This document shows, in pieces, positions 7,755 through 15,915 of a stretch of 64,000 nt of DNA; the first letter of the stretch is position 1; the number at the start of each line of letters is the position of its first letter. The DNA is from Caldimonas brevitalea. Its GTDB lineage: Bacteria > Pseudomonadota > Gammaproteobacteria > Burkholderiales > Burkholderiaceae_C. Where the stretch lies: positions 3,162,001-3,226,000 of the forward strand of contig NZ_CP011371.1 in assembly GCF_001017435.1 (NCBI RefSeq). The letters are read 5' to 3'. The translations under genes and the position numbers were made by a program. The notes beneath the pieces are model-generated. The model made no database searches, had not been told where the DNA came from, and saw only the letters and a list, made by a program, of their open reading frames with translations.

Positions 7755-8999
7755 GTGAGTCGCCCCGACACTCTGGCCGCCGCCCTGCCCTCGGGCCCGC
7801 CGATCAACGAGCGGGCGCTGTTGCTCACGCTCGCCGGCATCCAGTTCACGCACATCGTGGACTTCATGGTGATGATGCCGCTGGGGCCGCAGTTCACCCG
7901 CTTGTTCGGCATCACCGACGCGCAGTTCGGCCTGCTGGTGTCGGCCTACACACTGGCCGCCGGTGCTTCGGGCCTGGTCGCCAGCCTGTTCATCGACCGG
8001 TTCGAGCGCAAGCGCTTGTTGTTGTGGCTGTATGCCGGCTTCGCGCTGTCGACGCTGGCCTGCGGGCTCGCGCCGGGCTATGCGCTGCTGCTTATCGCGC
8101 GGGTGCTGGCGGGCGTGTTCGGTGGGGTGATGGGCACGCTGGTGCAGACCATGGTGGGCGACGCGATCCCGTTCGAGCGCCGCGGTGCCGCGATGGGCCT
8201 GGTGATGTCCGCCTTCGCGCTGTCGACCGTGGCCGGTGTGCCAGGCTCGCTCTGGCTGGCCGGCGCCCTCGGCTGGCAGGCGCCGTTCATCGCCATCGCG
8301 GTGGCCAGCGCCGTCATCGGGGCGCTGGGGCTGCGTACGCTGCCGCCGCTGGCCGGCCATATGGAGGCAGGGCGCGAGCGCGGTGCCTGGCGACCGCTGC
8401 TGCAGGTGCTGGGCGAGGCCAACCATTGGCGCGCCTTTGCGCTGACGGCGATGATCATGGCCGGCGGCTTCGCGATCATCCCCTTCCTGACCATCTACAT
8501 GACCACCAACATGGGGCTGGCCGACGCGCAGGTGCCGCTGGTCTACCTTGCGGGTGGGGTCGCCACCTTGTTCACGTCGCGTGCCGTGGGCAGGGCCGCT
8601 GACCGGTGGGGCAAGATGCAGGTGTTTCGCGTGGTCGCCGCTGCGGCGCTGCTGCCGATGCTCGCCATCACGCATTTGCACGAGGTGCCGCTGGCCGTGC
8701 TGCTGGTGATCACGACGCTGTTTTTCGTGCTGGTCTCCGGGCGTTTCGTGCCTGGCATGGCGCTCATCACGGCGGCGGCTGCGCCAAGTTTGCGCGGCAC
8801 TTTCATGAGCTTGAACGGTGCTGTGCAGTCGGCCGCGATGGGGCTGGCGTCGCTGGCCGGCGGGCTGCTGATCGGTCGCGACGCACAAGGCCGTGTCAGC
8901 GGCTTCGAATTCTGCGGCTGGATCGCGGCCGTGTTGACGCTGGCCGCCTTGTGGTGGGTCGGCCGGCTGCAGGTCGCGGACGCCACCTCGGCACGCTGA
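7755..8999 (+). CDS. MFS exporter under SoxR control
   Basis: A 414-residue major facilitator with about 12 hydrophobic helices. GTG 7755 is chosen because AGGAGA lies 7 bases upstream and the hydrophobic part follows after about 20 residues; the frame opens earlier at 7626 but that part overlaps the promoter region. The loop between helices 2 and 3 has the family pattern (DRFERKR). The arrangement points to a DHA1-type drug or metabolite exporter. The SoxR box in its promoter suggests induction by redox-active compounds such as phenazines or quinones, which may be its substrates (inference). Confidence 0.85.
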   Translation: MSRPDTLAAALPSGPPINERALLLTLAGIQFTHIVDFMVMMPLGPQFTRLFGITDAQFGLLVSAYTLAAGASGLVASLFIDRFERKRLLLWLYAGFALSTLACGLAPGYALLLIARVLAGVFGGVMGTLVQTMVGDAIPFERRGAAMGLVMSAFALSTVAGVPGSLWLAGALGWQAPFIAIAVASAVIGALGLRTLPPLAGHMEAGRERGAWRPLLQVLGEANHWRAFALTAMIMAGGFAIIPFLTIYMTTNMGLADAQVPLVYLAGGVATLFTSRAVGRAADRWGKMQVFRVVAAAALLPMLAITHLHEVPLAVLLVITTLFFVLVSGRFVPGMALITAAAAPSLRGTFMSLNGAVQSAAMGLASLAGGLLIGRDAQGRVSGFEFCGWIAAVLTLAALWWVGRLQVADATSAR

Positions 9000-9511
9000 C
9001 CTGCCTGCCCCTTTCTTTCCCTCCCTCCCCCGCCCCCTCCTCCCTCTTGAGAGGGGCGTCGCCCTCCCCAGCCTTGGGGAATCGCCGCAAGCTTCGATGC
9101 GATAGCGTCGGGTTGTCTGCGCCTCTTCAGCCCGCCGGGCTCCCCGCCCGGTGAGGCGGCCCTCCTACAAGGGGTGCGGCGGCGCGCGTGCGCCCTCATG
9201 CCCGCGTTCCAGCCGCCGCTGTCGGCGCTGATGCCGCCGGCGCGCCTTCGGGCCTGCCGTGTGGCCGGCGCCGTGGGCGTGTCTTCTGGCCAGCAGCCTG
9301 ACATTGCCAGCGCTCTCACGGTGTTGTGCGCGGCGCCCGTGCTGGTCCTTCAGCAACCCGGGTGGCTCGACCGCGCGCGGCGAGAGAGCGTTTGCGTCGC
9401 GTGACGGCATGCCGTGACGTGCACATCGCCCGGGCTGGCGGCCCTCCTCCCGTCGCAGCTGCGATCGACGATCGCATCCATCGCCACTTCGACTCACACA
9501 GGGAGCACAGC
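9000..9511. other. Non-coding stretch, pyrimidine-rich with stacked small palindromes
   Basis: About 510 bases between the MFS and tyrosinase genes. The first 50 bases are almost pure pyrimidine on the plus strand. They are followed by CCCTCT-TG-AGAGGG, CCCC-AGCCTT-GGGG and a GC-rich imperfect palindrome around 9130-9155. This may be a terminator region or a dispersed intergenic repeat. No convincing gene is present. A ribosome-binding site GGGAG lies at 9501-9505, just before the tyrosinase start. Confidence 0.4.
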
Positions 9512-12313
9512 ATGGCACTCGGCGACGGCATCCGCAGGGACATCTCGAAAGTCTCGGAAGCGGAACGCAATCTTTTCATCGACGCGATCGTGAAGATCGA
9601 CACCACCAAGTTCTTTTCAGACGGCATCTCGTATTGGGACAAACAGGAGGAGATCCACAAGAACGCGCACTTCTCGGGCGTGGACGTGCACGCCGGCCCG
9701 GCCTTCATTCCCTGGCACCGGGTGATCGTCAACCGGCTCGAACAGCTGCTGCGCGAGGTCAACCCGGCCCTGTCGCTGCACTACTGGGACTGGACCACCG
9801 ACCCGCGCTCTACCGACGGCGGCCGGGCGGCGCTGTTCACACCGCAGTTCATGGGCAACGCCAGCGGCGACGCGGGCCACCTGCTCAACGGCTTCGAATC
9901 GACCGAGGACGCCGAGACCGGCAACGGGCACACGCACATCTGGCGCAACGTGGGGGTCGTGGGGGCCAACGGCGACGGCACGCCCAACATCAGTTCAGAC
10001 GCATCCATCCTGGCCGCGGGGACCGACTTCGCGAGCTTTGCCAGCGCCCTCAAGAGTGCGCACGACAGCGTCGCGCATTCCTATATCGGCGGCACCATCA
10101 GCAATCCGCACTATTCCTTCCACGACCCCTTCGTGTTTCTGCTGCATTCGAACGTCGACCGCTTGTGGGCCATGTGGCAGACCGACCCGGCGCACCCGGA
10201 GCGTTTGAGCACGGCCAGCGCCTATGCGGGGCTCAATGCCGGCGAGTTGACCTCGCTCGTCACCGAGTTCGTCGAGCCGTGGGCCGGTGGCAGCGGCCTC
10301 GAGCCTTGGGCCTCCACGCCGAGCCTGCGGGCCGTGGTCACCTACACCGATGTGTCGGTCGTGACGCCGGCCTGCTACGACACCAACAGCGGCAGTTTCC
10401 AGGTGCTGGAAGCCGAGAACCCGTTCAATGCCGGCACCTCGCGCTTCCAGGTCACGTTCAATGACGTGCCGGAGGAAGAAACCACCTGGCGCGCCGCGGT
10501 GGTGCGGGTGCGGGCCTGCGGCGAGGTCACGCTGCGCGTGAAGCCGGGCACCGAGCCGGCCGCGCCGTTCGACGTGGCCACACCGGTGGTCGAGTCGGAT
10601 CCGGGGCCGGTGCCCTTCCGCGAGGTCCGCGTCTGGTTCCAGTTCACCGCCGGGGCGGTCGGCACCGCGCCGCAGACGCCGGGCCCGGTCAACACGACGC
10701 TGGTCTGCGACGAGAACGGCCAGGAGTTTTTGTTCGAGCTGCGGGCCAACACCATCCACCGCCCCACGGTGGCGGTGCAGCTGGCGCTTGACCAGTCGGG
10801 CAGCATGGCCTGGGCCGCGGGCACCAGCGGCGCCACGCGGCTGCAGGTGCTGGTCGATGCCGCCAGCCTGTTCGCCAACCTGATCCAGAAGAACAACGGC
10901 ATCGGCATCATCCGGTTCGACCAGGACGCCTACCCGCCCGACCACGCCACCTTCGGCGGCATGCCGATCACCAAGGTGATGAACGACGGCTTCGGCGACC
11001 CAACGCGGGCCACGGCCCTCGGCGTGATCGCAGCGCACACGGCGAATGGCGAAACCTCGGTGGGCGACGGCCTCGAGATGGCACGCAACCAGCTCAACGC
11101 CCTGCCAGCCGGCGCCTACGACCAGAAGGCACTGGTGGTGCTGACCGACGGCCTCGAGAATGCGCCGAAAAGCATCGCCGAGGTGGCCGGCCTGATCGAC
11201 AGTCGCACCTATGCGGTGGGGCTGGGCAACGAAGCGCAGGTGAACACCTCAGCCCTCACGGCGCTGGCGGGCAGCACCGGAGGGGCCTTGTTGTTGTCGG
11301 GTTTGCTGGCGACCAGCCTGGACGACCAGTTCCGGCTGCGCAAGTTCTTCCTGCAGATCCTGGCCGGGGTGACCAACACCAGCATCGTGCGCGACCCGAC
11401 CGGGTATGTCGGTGTCGGCAGCAAGGTGCGCATTCCGTTCCACCTCAACGAGGCCGACATCCACGCGCGGGCCATCCTGTTGACCGACTTCCCGGTCGTC
11501 AGGCTGAGCATCGAGACGCCCGACGGCACCTTGATCGACCCGGGCAACGCGGCCTCGTTCGGCGCCCGTTTCGACACCGCGCCACGGCTGCAGACGTCGA
11601 GCTTCGGCTTGCCGCTGGCGTTCCAGCCGCAGGTGGTGCACGGCGGCACTTGGCATGCGCTGCTGGAAATCGACGAGGAGCGCTACAAGCGGCTGTTGAC
11701 GGGCATCGGGTCGGACAACTCCCCCAACTTCCCGCCCGGGCCCTTGCAGGAACTGCTCGCCAAGGGCGCAAAGTACTGCCTCAGCGTGCACTCGTTCTCG
11801 AACCTGCGCATGAACGCGGTGCTGAGCCAGGACGGTTTTGCGCCCGGGGCCCGGCTGTTCCTGCGCACCACGCTCACCGAGTACGCCCTGCCGGTGGAGC
11901 GCCGCGCCACGGTGCGCGCGGAGCTGGAATACCCGGACCACAGCCAGACGGTGCTGGCGCTGCCCGAAGTCGCGCCCGGCGTGTTCGAAACCTCGCTGGT
12001 GGCGCATGTGGCCGGCATCTACCGCTTCCGGGTTATCGCCGAAGGCGGCAGCTTCCGCGGTACGCCGTTCACCCGCGAGCAGATCCTGACGGCGGCCGTC
12101 TGGACCGGGGGCGACCACCCCACCCCGCCGCCGCCGCGCGACGAGCCGGATGGCCGGGACGACTGGTGTCGTCTGCTGCAGTGTGTGCTGGGCGGCGGCG
12201 CGCTGTCGCCGGAGCTGGAGGAGCGGCTGCGCCGGCAAGGCGTGGATCTTGACGCGATCCGGCGCTGCGTGAAGGTCTGGTGCGGCCGGGGCGGGGGGAC
12301 CGGGCGGGCGTGA
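9512..12313 (+). CDS. Tyrosinase-like copper protein fused to a von Willebrand A domain
   Basis: A 933-residue protein; ATG 9512 follows GGGAG with good spacing and the frame upstream of it is non-coding in character. Residues about 5-225 form a tyrosinase central domain: CuA candidates His49 or His53, His60 and His69 (HAGPAFIPWHR) and CuB candidates His184, His189 and His212 (HDPFVFLLHSNVDRLW, 204-219). After a linker (about 225-415) comes a von Willebrand A domain with an intact MIDAS, D427-Q-S-G-S431, and the later LVVLTDGLEN strand. The C-terminal 300 residues are beta-rich, followed by a proline-rich spacer and an Arg/Cys-containing tail. No signal peptide is evident. Type 3 copper proteins oxidise phenols; the vWA part suggests binding of a protein partner. 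The substrate is unknown. Confidence 0.85.
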   Translation: MALGDGIRRDISKVSEAERNLFIDAIVKIDTTKFFSDGISYWDKQEEIHKNAHFSGVDVHAGPAFIPWHRVIVNRLEQLLREVNPALSLHYWDWTTDPRSTDGGRAALFTPQFMGNASGDAGHLLNGFESTEDAETGNGHTHIWRNVGVVGANGDGTPNISSDASILAAGTDFASFASALKSAHDSVAHSYIGGTISNPHYSFHDPFVFLLHSNVDRLWAMWQTDPAHPERLSTASAYAGLNAGELTSLVTEFVEPWAGGSGLEPWASTPSLRAVVTYTDVSVVTPACYDTNSGSFQVLEAENPFNAGTSRFQVTFNDVPEEETTWRAAVVRVRACGEVTLRVKPGTEPAAPFDVATPVVESDPGPVPFREVRVWFQFTAGAVGTAPQTPGPVNTTLVCDENGQEFLFELRANTIHRPTVAVQLALDQSGSMAWAAGTSGATRLQVLVDAASLFANLIQKNNGIGIIRFDQDAYPPDHATFGGMPITKVMNDGFGDPTRATALGVIAAHTANGETSVGDGLEMARNQLNALPAGAYDQKALVVLTDGLENAPKSIAEVAGLIDSRTYAVGLGNEAQVNTSALTALAGSTGGALLLSGLLATSLDDQFRLRKFFLQILAGVTNTSIVRDPTGYVGVGSKVRIPFHLNEADIHARAILLTDFPVVRLSIETPDGTLIDPGNAASFGARFDTAPRLQTSSFGLPLAFQPQVVHGGTWHALLEIDEERYKRLLTGIGSDNSPNFPPGPLQELLAKGAKYCLSVHSFSNLRMNAVLSQDGFAPGARLFLRTTLTEYALPVERRATVRAELEYPDHSQTVLALPEVAPGVFETSLVAHVAGIYRFRVIAEGGSFRGTPFTREQILTAAVWTGGDHPTPPPPRDEPDGRDDWCRLLQCVLGGGALSPELEERLRRQGVDLDAIRRCVKVWCGRGGGTGRA

Positions 12314-12321
12314 AGCGAGAA

Positions 12322-12344
12322 GCGGCACGTGTGCAGCGTGCCGC
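12322..12344 (+). terminator. Hairpin downstream of the tyrosinase fusion
   Basis: A perfect 8-base inverted repeat, GCGGCACG and CGTGCCGC around a 7-base loop, begins 8 bases after the tyrosinase stop. There is no clear T-run, as is common in GC-rich genomes. It also lies between two convergent genes. Confidence 0.5.
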
Positions 12345-12430
12345 GTCCGCGGAGGAACCGGGGTGGCGCCGAGAGGGGGCGTCGGGCCCCGGGCCGCCCA
12401 CGCCGCGCTCCTTCTCACTTTGACCCTTCG

Positions 12431-13540
12431 CTACCATGCGTATCCCATCTTGAACAGCAGTGCCTTGTTGCCGTCCTTGCCCGCTGCGGCCTCCAGGTTG
12501 GCCACGATGCCCTGCGCCGGCTTGAGGATGTATTGCACGCCGGCGCCGATGGTGGGGAAGAGGTTGTTCGATCCCGAGCACCCGCCCCGACTCCCGCCGT
12601 AGAGGCACGCGACACCGGCGAAAAACGTGGCCGTCCAGCGCGCGGCAAACCGATGGCGCTCCTCGACTTCGATGGACGACATCGACTTGCCCAGGTACTC
12701 GCCCAACGTGTAGCCGCGCAGCAGCACGGGCGCGGAGGCGGCGGGGGGTGCGTCCCGCGTCCACTGGTTGCTCTGATGGACCGCCAACACATGGCCGTCC
12801 CCGTGGCTCCAGAAGTGCCGGTAGTCGAGCCGGTACATCTCGAAGTCGTTGCTGCCCTCGATGTTCTGCCGATAGGCGACGCTGTTGAAGTTGAAGACCC
12901 AGCCTTGTTTCGGCGCGTCCTGGAGGTCCCGGGAGTCGTGGTAGAGGACAAGGCCCACACCACCGGCCGCGAAGCCGGTCAATCCGAGCAAGCCGAGCAA
13001 TTCGTCATCGAGTGCCGCCTGTCCGACGATCTGGTAGTTCGTGGCCAGCGCCTGCGCGCCGACGAACCAGTTGTCCTTCACGCGGTAGAGGTAGCGCGCC
13101 ACGAAGGCCCGAATGCGGTCTTCGGACTGCAGCGGCACACCTGTGCCGAGGAAATCGTCGTAATCGTTCCTGACGCGGCCTCCGACGGCGAGCACCATGA
13201 GCCGATGCTGGTCGGCGCCGAACGAGGTCCGGGCGAACATCACGGCGGTCGCAGAGTCGGTGGACGTGTACTGGGCATTGGCTCCGAAGATAGAGACCTG
13301 CGATTGGGCGTCGAACTTCCGGAGGTAACCGGCGAGCACCCCGAGCGAGGTGCCGAGCTTGGGATTGTTCGAGAACGTCGGCAACAACACCCAGGGCGAT
13401 GGCGCCTTCTTCGGCTCCTCTTCTTGCGCGCGCAAGGGGTGGCCGCACAGGCAACCAGCCGCCAGGAGCGTCGTCGTCAGGCTGTGCCCGAGCGCGCGCT
13501 TCGTGGCCGCTGGGCGTTGGATTCGGGTCGTGTATGACAT
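12431..13540 (-). CDS. Omp85/BamA-type outer membrane beta-barrel protein (surface antigen family)
   Basis: A 369-residue secreted protein; ATG 13540 is chosen because a signal peptide follows (Thr/Leu/Ala core, GCLCGHPLRAQ, about residues 15-38). The rest is amphipathic beta strands ending in an aromatic C-terminal residue (MGYAW), the outer-membrane insertion signal. LLRGYTLGEYLGKS resembles the VRGY/F loop-6 motif of Omp85 proteins. There are no POTRA domains, so this is a stand-alone barrel like other short 'surface antigen' proteins, perhaps a porin or lipid transporter. It converges with the tyrosinase gene; no functional link is evident. Confidence 0.7.
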   Translation of the reverse strand: MSYTTRIQRPAATKRALGHSLTTTLLAAGCLCGHPLRAQEEEPKKAPSPWVLLPTFSNNPKLGTSLGVLAGYLRKFDAQSQVSIFGANAQYTSTDSATAVMFARTSFGADQHRLMVLAVGGRVRNDYDDFLGTGVPLQSEDRIRAFVARYLYRVKDNWFVGAQALATNYQIVGQAALDDELLGLLGLTGFAAGGVGLVLYHDSRDLQDAPKQGWVFNFNSVAYRQNIEGSNDFEMYRLDYRHFWSHGDGHVLAVHQSNQWTRDAPPAASAPVLLRGYTLGEYLGKSMSSIEVEERHRFAARWTATFFAGVACLYGGSRGGCSGSNNLFPTIGAGVQYILKPAQGIVANLEAAAGKDGNKALLFKMGYAW

Positions 13541-13684
13541 CCGGCTGCGAACATAGGGTGCCTCGAGCTGGCGACACATTGGACCTTGGTCCAACAGGGC
13601 GCGTCCTTCCCGACCGGATGATGTTTGGGGGCCTATGAACAGATGGCCTGCGCACCTTGGCAAGCCCTAGTGGGGAGTGACTGT

Positions 13685-14113
13685 TCAGCGAACCGCACGG
13701 CGCCCTTGTGCGTCGATGACCACCTCGCCGTCCTCTTTTGTGAACGGCCCTCGCTGCGGCGACGGCAGGATCTCGAGCACAGCTTCCGACGGGCGGCACA
13801 GCCGGGTGCCCAGCGGTGTCACGACGATCGGGCGGTTCAACAGGATCGGGTGCTGCACGATGAAGTCGATCAGCTGGTCGTCGGTCCACTTCGCATCGTC
13901 GAGCTGCAGCTCGTCGTACGGCGTGCCCTTGCGGCGCAACACCTCGCGCACCGGCACGCCGAGCGAGGCGACCAGCTCCACGAGCCGCTGCCGCGTCGGG
14001 GGCGTTTTCAGGTATTCGATGACCTGCGGCTCTTCCCCGCTGTTGCGGATCATGGCCAGGGTGTTGCGCGAGGTGCCGCAAGCGGGGTTGTGGTAAATCG
14101 TGATGGCAGACAT
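13685..14113 (-). CDS. arsC: Arsenate reductase, glutaredoxin-coupled ArsC
   Basis: A 142-residue cytoplasmic enzyme reducing arsenate to arsenite with glutathione and glutaredoxin. The N-terminus ITIYHNPACGTSRNTL carries the nucleophilic Cys12 in the CGTS loop, and the segment ILLNRPIVV holds the Arg residues that bind the oxyanion in the E. coli R773-type family. Length and motifs match the family throughout. It is the last gene of the arsR-arsI-aqpS-arsC operon, 9 bases after aqpS. Arsenite made here would leave through the AqpS channel, as no ArsB or Acr3 pump is encoded nearby. Confidence 0.95.
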   Translation of the reverse strand: MSAITIYHNPACGTSRNTLAMIRNSGEEPQVIEYLKTPPTRQRLVELVASLGVPVREVLRRKGTPYDELQLDDAKWTDDQLIDFIVQHPILLNRPIVVTPLGTRLCRPSEAVLEILPSPQRGPFTKEDGEVVIDAQGRRAVR

Positions 14114-14122
14114 GGCTGAGCC

Positions 14123-14839
14123 TTATTTGGGAGTGGGTGCGCCGTCGCCGGACGCTTCGATGACGTTCGGGTGGCCGGCAGGATGCCGCCGCGGCTCGAA
14201 GGCCTGGTGGACCGCGACGCCGAGGGCCGCGCCCACCAGCTGTGCGACCACGAAGCCCGGCGCGCTCGCCGGGGCGATGCCGGCGAAGCTGTCGCTGAAC
14301 ATGCGCCCGAAGGCCGCGGCCGGGTTGGCGAACGAGGTCGACGCGGCGAACCAGTAGGCGGCGCCGATGTAGGCCGCGACCATGGCCGCGGCTCGCCCGG
14401 CCGGTGCCCGCAGGATCACCAGCAGCAGCCCCGCGGTGGCGACCGCTTCGGCGATCCACTGGCCGGTGCCAGTCCGTACCTTGGTCGAGAACTGCAGGAT
14501 CGGCAGCTCGAACATCGCGTGCGCGGCCCAGGCGCCCAGCATCGCGCCGATCAGCTGCGCCGCGATGTACGGCAGCAAGGCCGGCGTCGGCAGCTCGCCG
14601 CGCCAGGCCATCGCGGCGCTGACGGCTGGGTTGAAGTGGGCGCCGCTGATGGGACCAAACACCTCGATCAGGACGTACAGCCCGCCGACCGTCGCCAGCG
14701 TGTTGGCCAGCAAGGCCACCGCCGCGTTGCCGCCCGCCAGGCCCTCGGCCATGATGCCGGAGCCGATCACGACCGCCAGCAGCAGTGCCGTGCCGAGCGC
14801 TTCCGCGGCGAGCTTACGAGGCAGATCCATCGCTCGCAT
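14123..14839 (-). CDS. aqpS: Arsenic-associated aquaglyceroporin AqpS
   Basis: A 238-residue MIP-family channel with six hydrophobic helices and the two half-helix signatures HFNPAVS and FANPAAAFGR; the first NPA motif is canonical and the second is followed by the conserved Arg. In ars operons of rhizobia and others the AqpS channel replaces an active pump: arsenite formed in the cell by ArsC diffuses out downhill. It lies 19 bases after arsI and 9 before arsC. ATG 14839 and ATG 14830 are both possible; neither has a strong ribosome-binding site. Confidence 0.9.
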   Translation of the reverse strand: MRAMDLPRKLAAEALGTALLLAVVIGSGIMAEGLAGGNAAVALLANTLATVGGLYVLIEVFGPISGAHFNPAVSAAMAWRGELPTPALLPYIAAQLIGAMLGAWAAHAMFELPILQFSTKVRTGTGQWIAEAVATAGLLLVILRAPAGRAAAMVAAYIGAAYWFAASTSFANPAAAFGRMFSDSFAGIAPASAPGFVVAQLVGAALGVAVHQAFEPRRHPAGHPNVIEASGDGAPTPK

Positions 14840-14858
14840 CAGATCTGGCCGATCCCGC

Positions 14859-15350
14859 TCAGCAGCACGACGACGATGGCTTGGCCGCCGTCACCGCGAT
14901 GTCGATCGGCTTGCCACGCTGCGTCGGCGCACAGCACGCCGACGCCTCCTGTGCCGACACGCTCGCGGCCTCCCGCTCGCTGAACACCGGGATGTCGGCC
15001 AGCGTGTGGTAGTGCTCCCAGGCGATACCTTGCGGGTCGGTCACCCAGTGTTTTTCGCTCTGCGCGTAGCAGCAGGTGGTGGCGCCTTCGTCGAACAGCG
15101 CCAGGTCGGCAGATTGAGCCCGCGCCTTGAGTTCGGCCAGTTCGGCAGCGTCGTCGGTCTGGAAACCCAGGTGATCGACACCCGGCTTGGCGCCGCGGGT
15201 GGAGATAGCGAAGTTGATGCGCGGGTCGTCGAGCATCCACTTGGCATAGTCGGTCTCGGCGCGTGTCGGCTCGGCTGCGAACAGCTTCGAGTAGAACGCG
15301 ATGCTCTTGGCGAGGTCCTCGACGTGGACGTGAAGGTGGAATCGTTTCAT
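14859..15350 (-). CDS. arsI: ArsI-type C-As lyase (glyoxalase/dioxygenase fold)
   Basis: A 163-residue extradiol-dioxygenase-like protein; ATG 15350 is preceded by AGGAG. Fe(II) ligands corresponding to those known in ArsI are visible: His5 (KRFHLHVHV), His60 (VDHLGF) and Glu112 (WEHYHT). The substrate-binding vicinal pair Cys93-Cys94 is in TTCCYAQSEKHWVTDP. The C-terminus adds further Cys pairs (SACCAPT and the terminal SSSCC). ArsI cleaves the carbon-arsenic bond of methylarsenite and trivalent aromatic arsenicals. It sits between arsR and aqpS, so the arsenite it releases can be exported. Some homologues are annotated CadI; the motif and the operon favour ArsI. Confidence 0.92.
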   Translation of the reverse strand: MKRFHLHVHVEDLAKSIAFYSKLFAAEPTRAETDYAKWMLDDPRINFAISTRGAKPGVDHLGFQTDDAAELAELKARAQSADLALFDEGATTCCYAQSEKHWVTDPQGIAWEHYHTLADIPVFSEREAASVSAQEASACCAPTQRGKPIDIAVTAAKPSSSCC

Positions 15351-15360
15351 CGGTGCTCCT

Positions 15361-15684
15361 TCAACATTTGCAGCTGTTTGCCTGGTCTGCGACGCAGGTC
15401 TCACCCTGGCAGCAGTTCTCGGTGAGGTAGCCGAGCAGGTCGCTCATGTGCTCGAACGACGCGCGATAGATCAGATGGCGTCCGCTGCGCTCTTGGGTGA
15501 CGAGGCCGGCGGTCATCAATTCCTTCAGGTGGAACGACAGCGTGGCGGCGGGCACGCCCAGTTGCTCCTGCAGGACCCCCGGCGTCACGCCCTGCCCGCC
15601 GGCAACCACCAGCGCGCGGAACACCCGCAGGCGCATGGCATGGGCCAAGGCGGCAAGGGAGCGGACAACGCTTGTTTCTTCCAT
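15361..15684 (-). CDS. arsR: ArsR/SmtB-family arsenic repressor
   Basis: A 107-residue winged-helix repressor that heads the arsenic operon; ATG 15684 is chosen because the longer frame to 15903 only adds Arg/Ala-rich translation. The helix-turn-helix is around VLQEQLGVPAATLSFHLKELMTAGLV. The C-terminal Cys cluster (ENCCQGETCVADQANSCKC) is a plausible As(III) site, as in proteobacterial ArsR variants that bind arsenite near the C-terminus. A perfect inverted repeat 9 bases upstream of the start is a likely operator. It is followed by arsI after 10 bases. Confidence 0.9.
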   Translation of the reverse strand: MEETSVVRSLAALAHAMRLRVFRALVVAGGQGVTPGVLQEQLGVPAATLSFHLKELMTAGLVTQERSGRHLIYRASFEHMSDLLGYLTENCCQGETCVADQANSCKC

Positions 15685-15693
15685 GGTTCGAGT

Positions 15694-15706
15694 ATCTTCG
15701 AAAGAT
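15694..15706 (-). promoter_or_regulatory. Putative ArsR operator
   Basis: A perfect inverted repeat, ATCTT-CGA-AAGAT, lies 9 bases upstream of the arsR start. ArsR/SmtB proteins bind short AT-containing dyads overlapping their own promoters. It is the only such dyad I see in this GC-rich region. Confidence 0.6.
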
Positions 15707-15915
15707 TCGAGGCTTGCAACAGCTGTAGCGCGTTGGCGTCTGGCGCGGTCAGGTGGGCAGCGACGAGACGCCCGTGCCGCCGCGGCGCTGGCGCCTTGTC
15801 GCCGCGCGGCGCGGCTCTCCCGCCGCTGCCGTGACGCGGTCAGCGAGGCGGCGTCCGGTGGCCGGCAGCCGAACGCGTGCCACTGGCGCAAAGGCCATGG
15901 CACGCGCCGGTCGCT

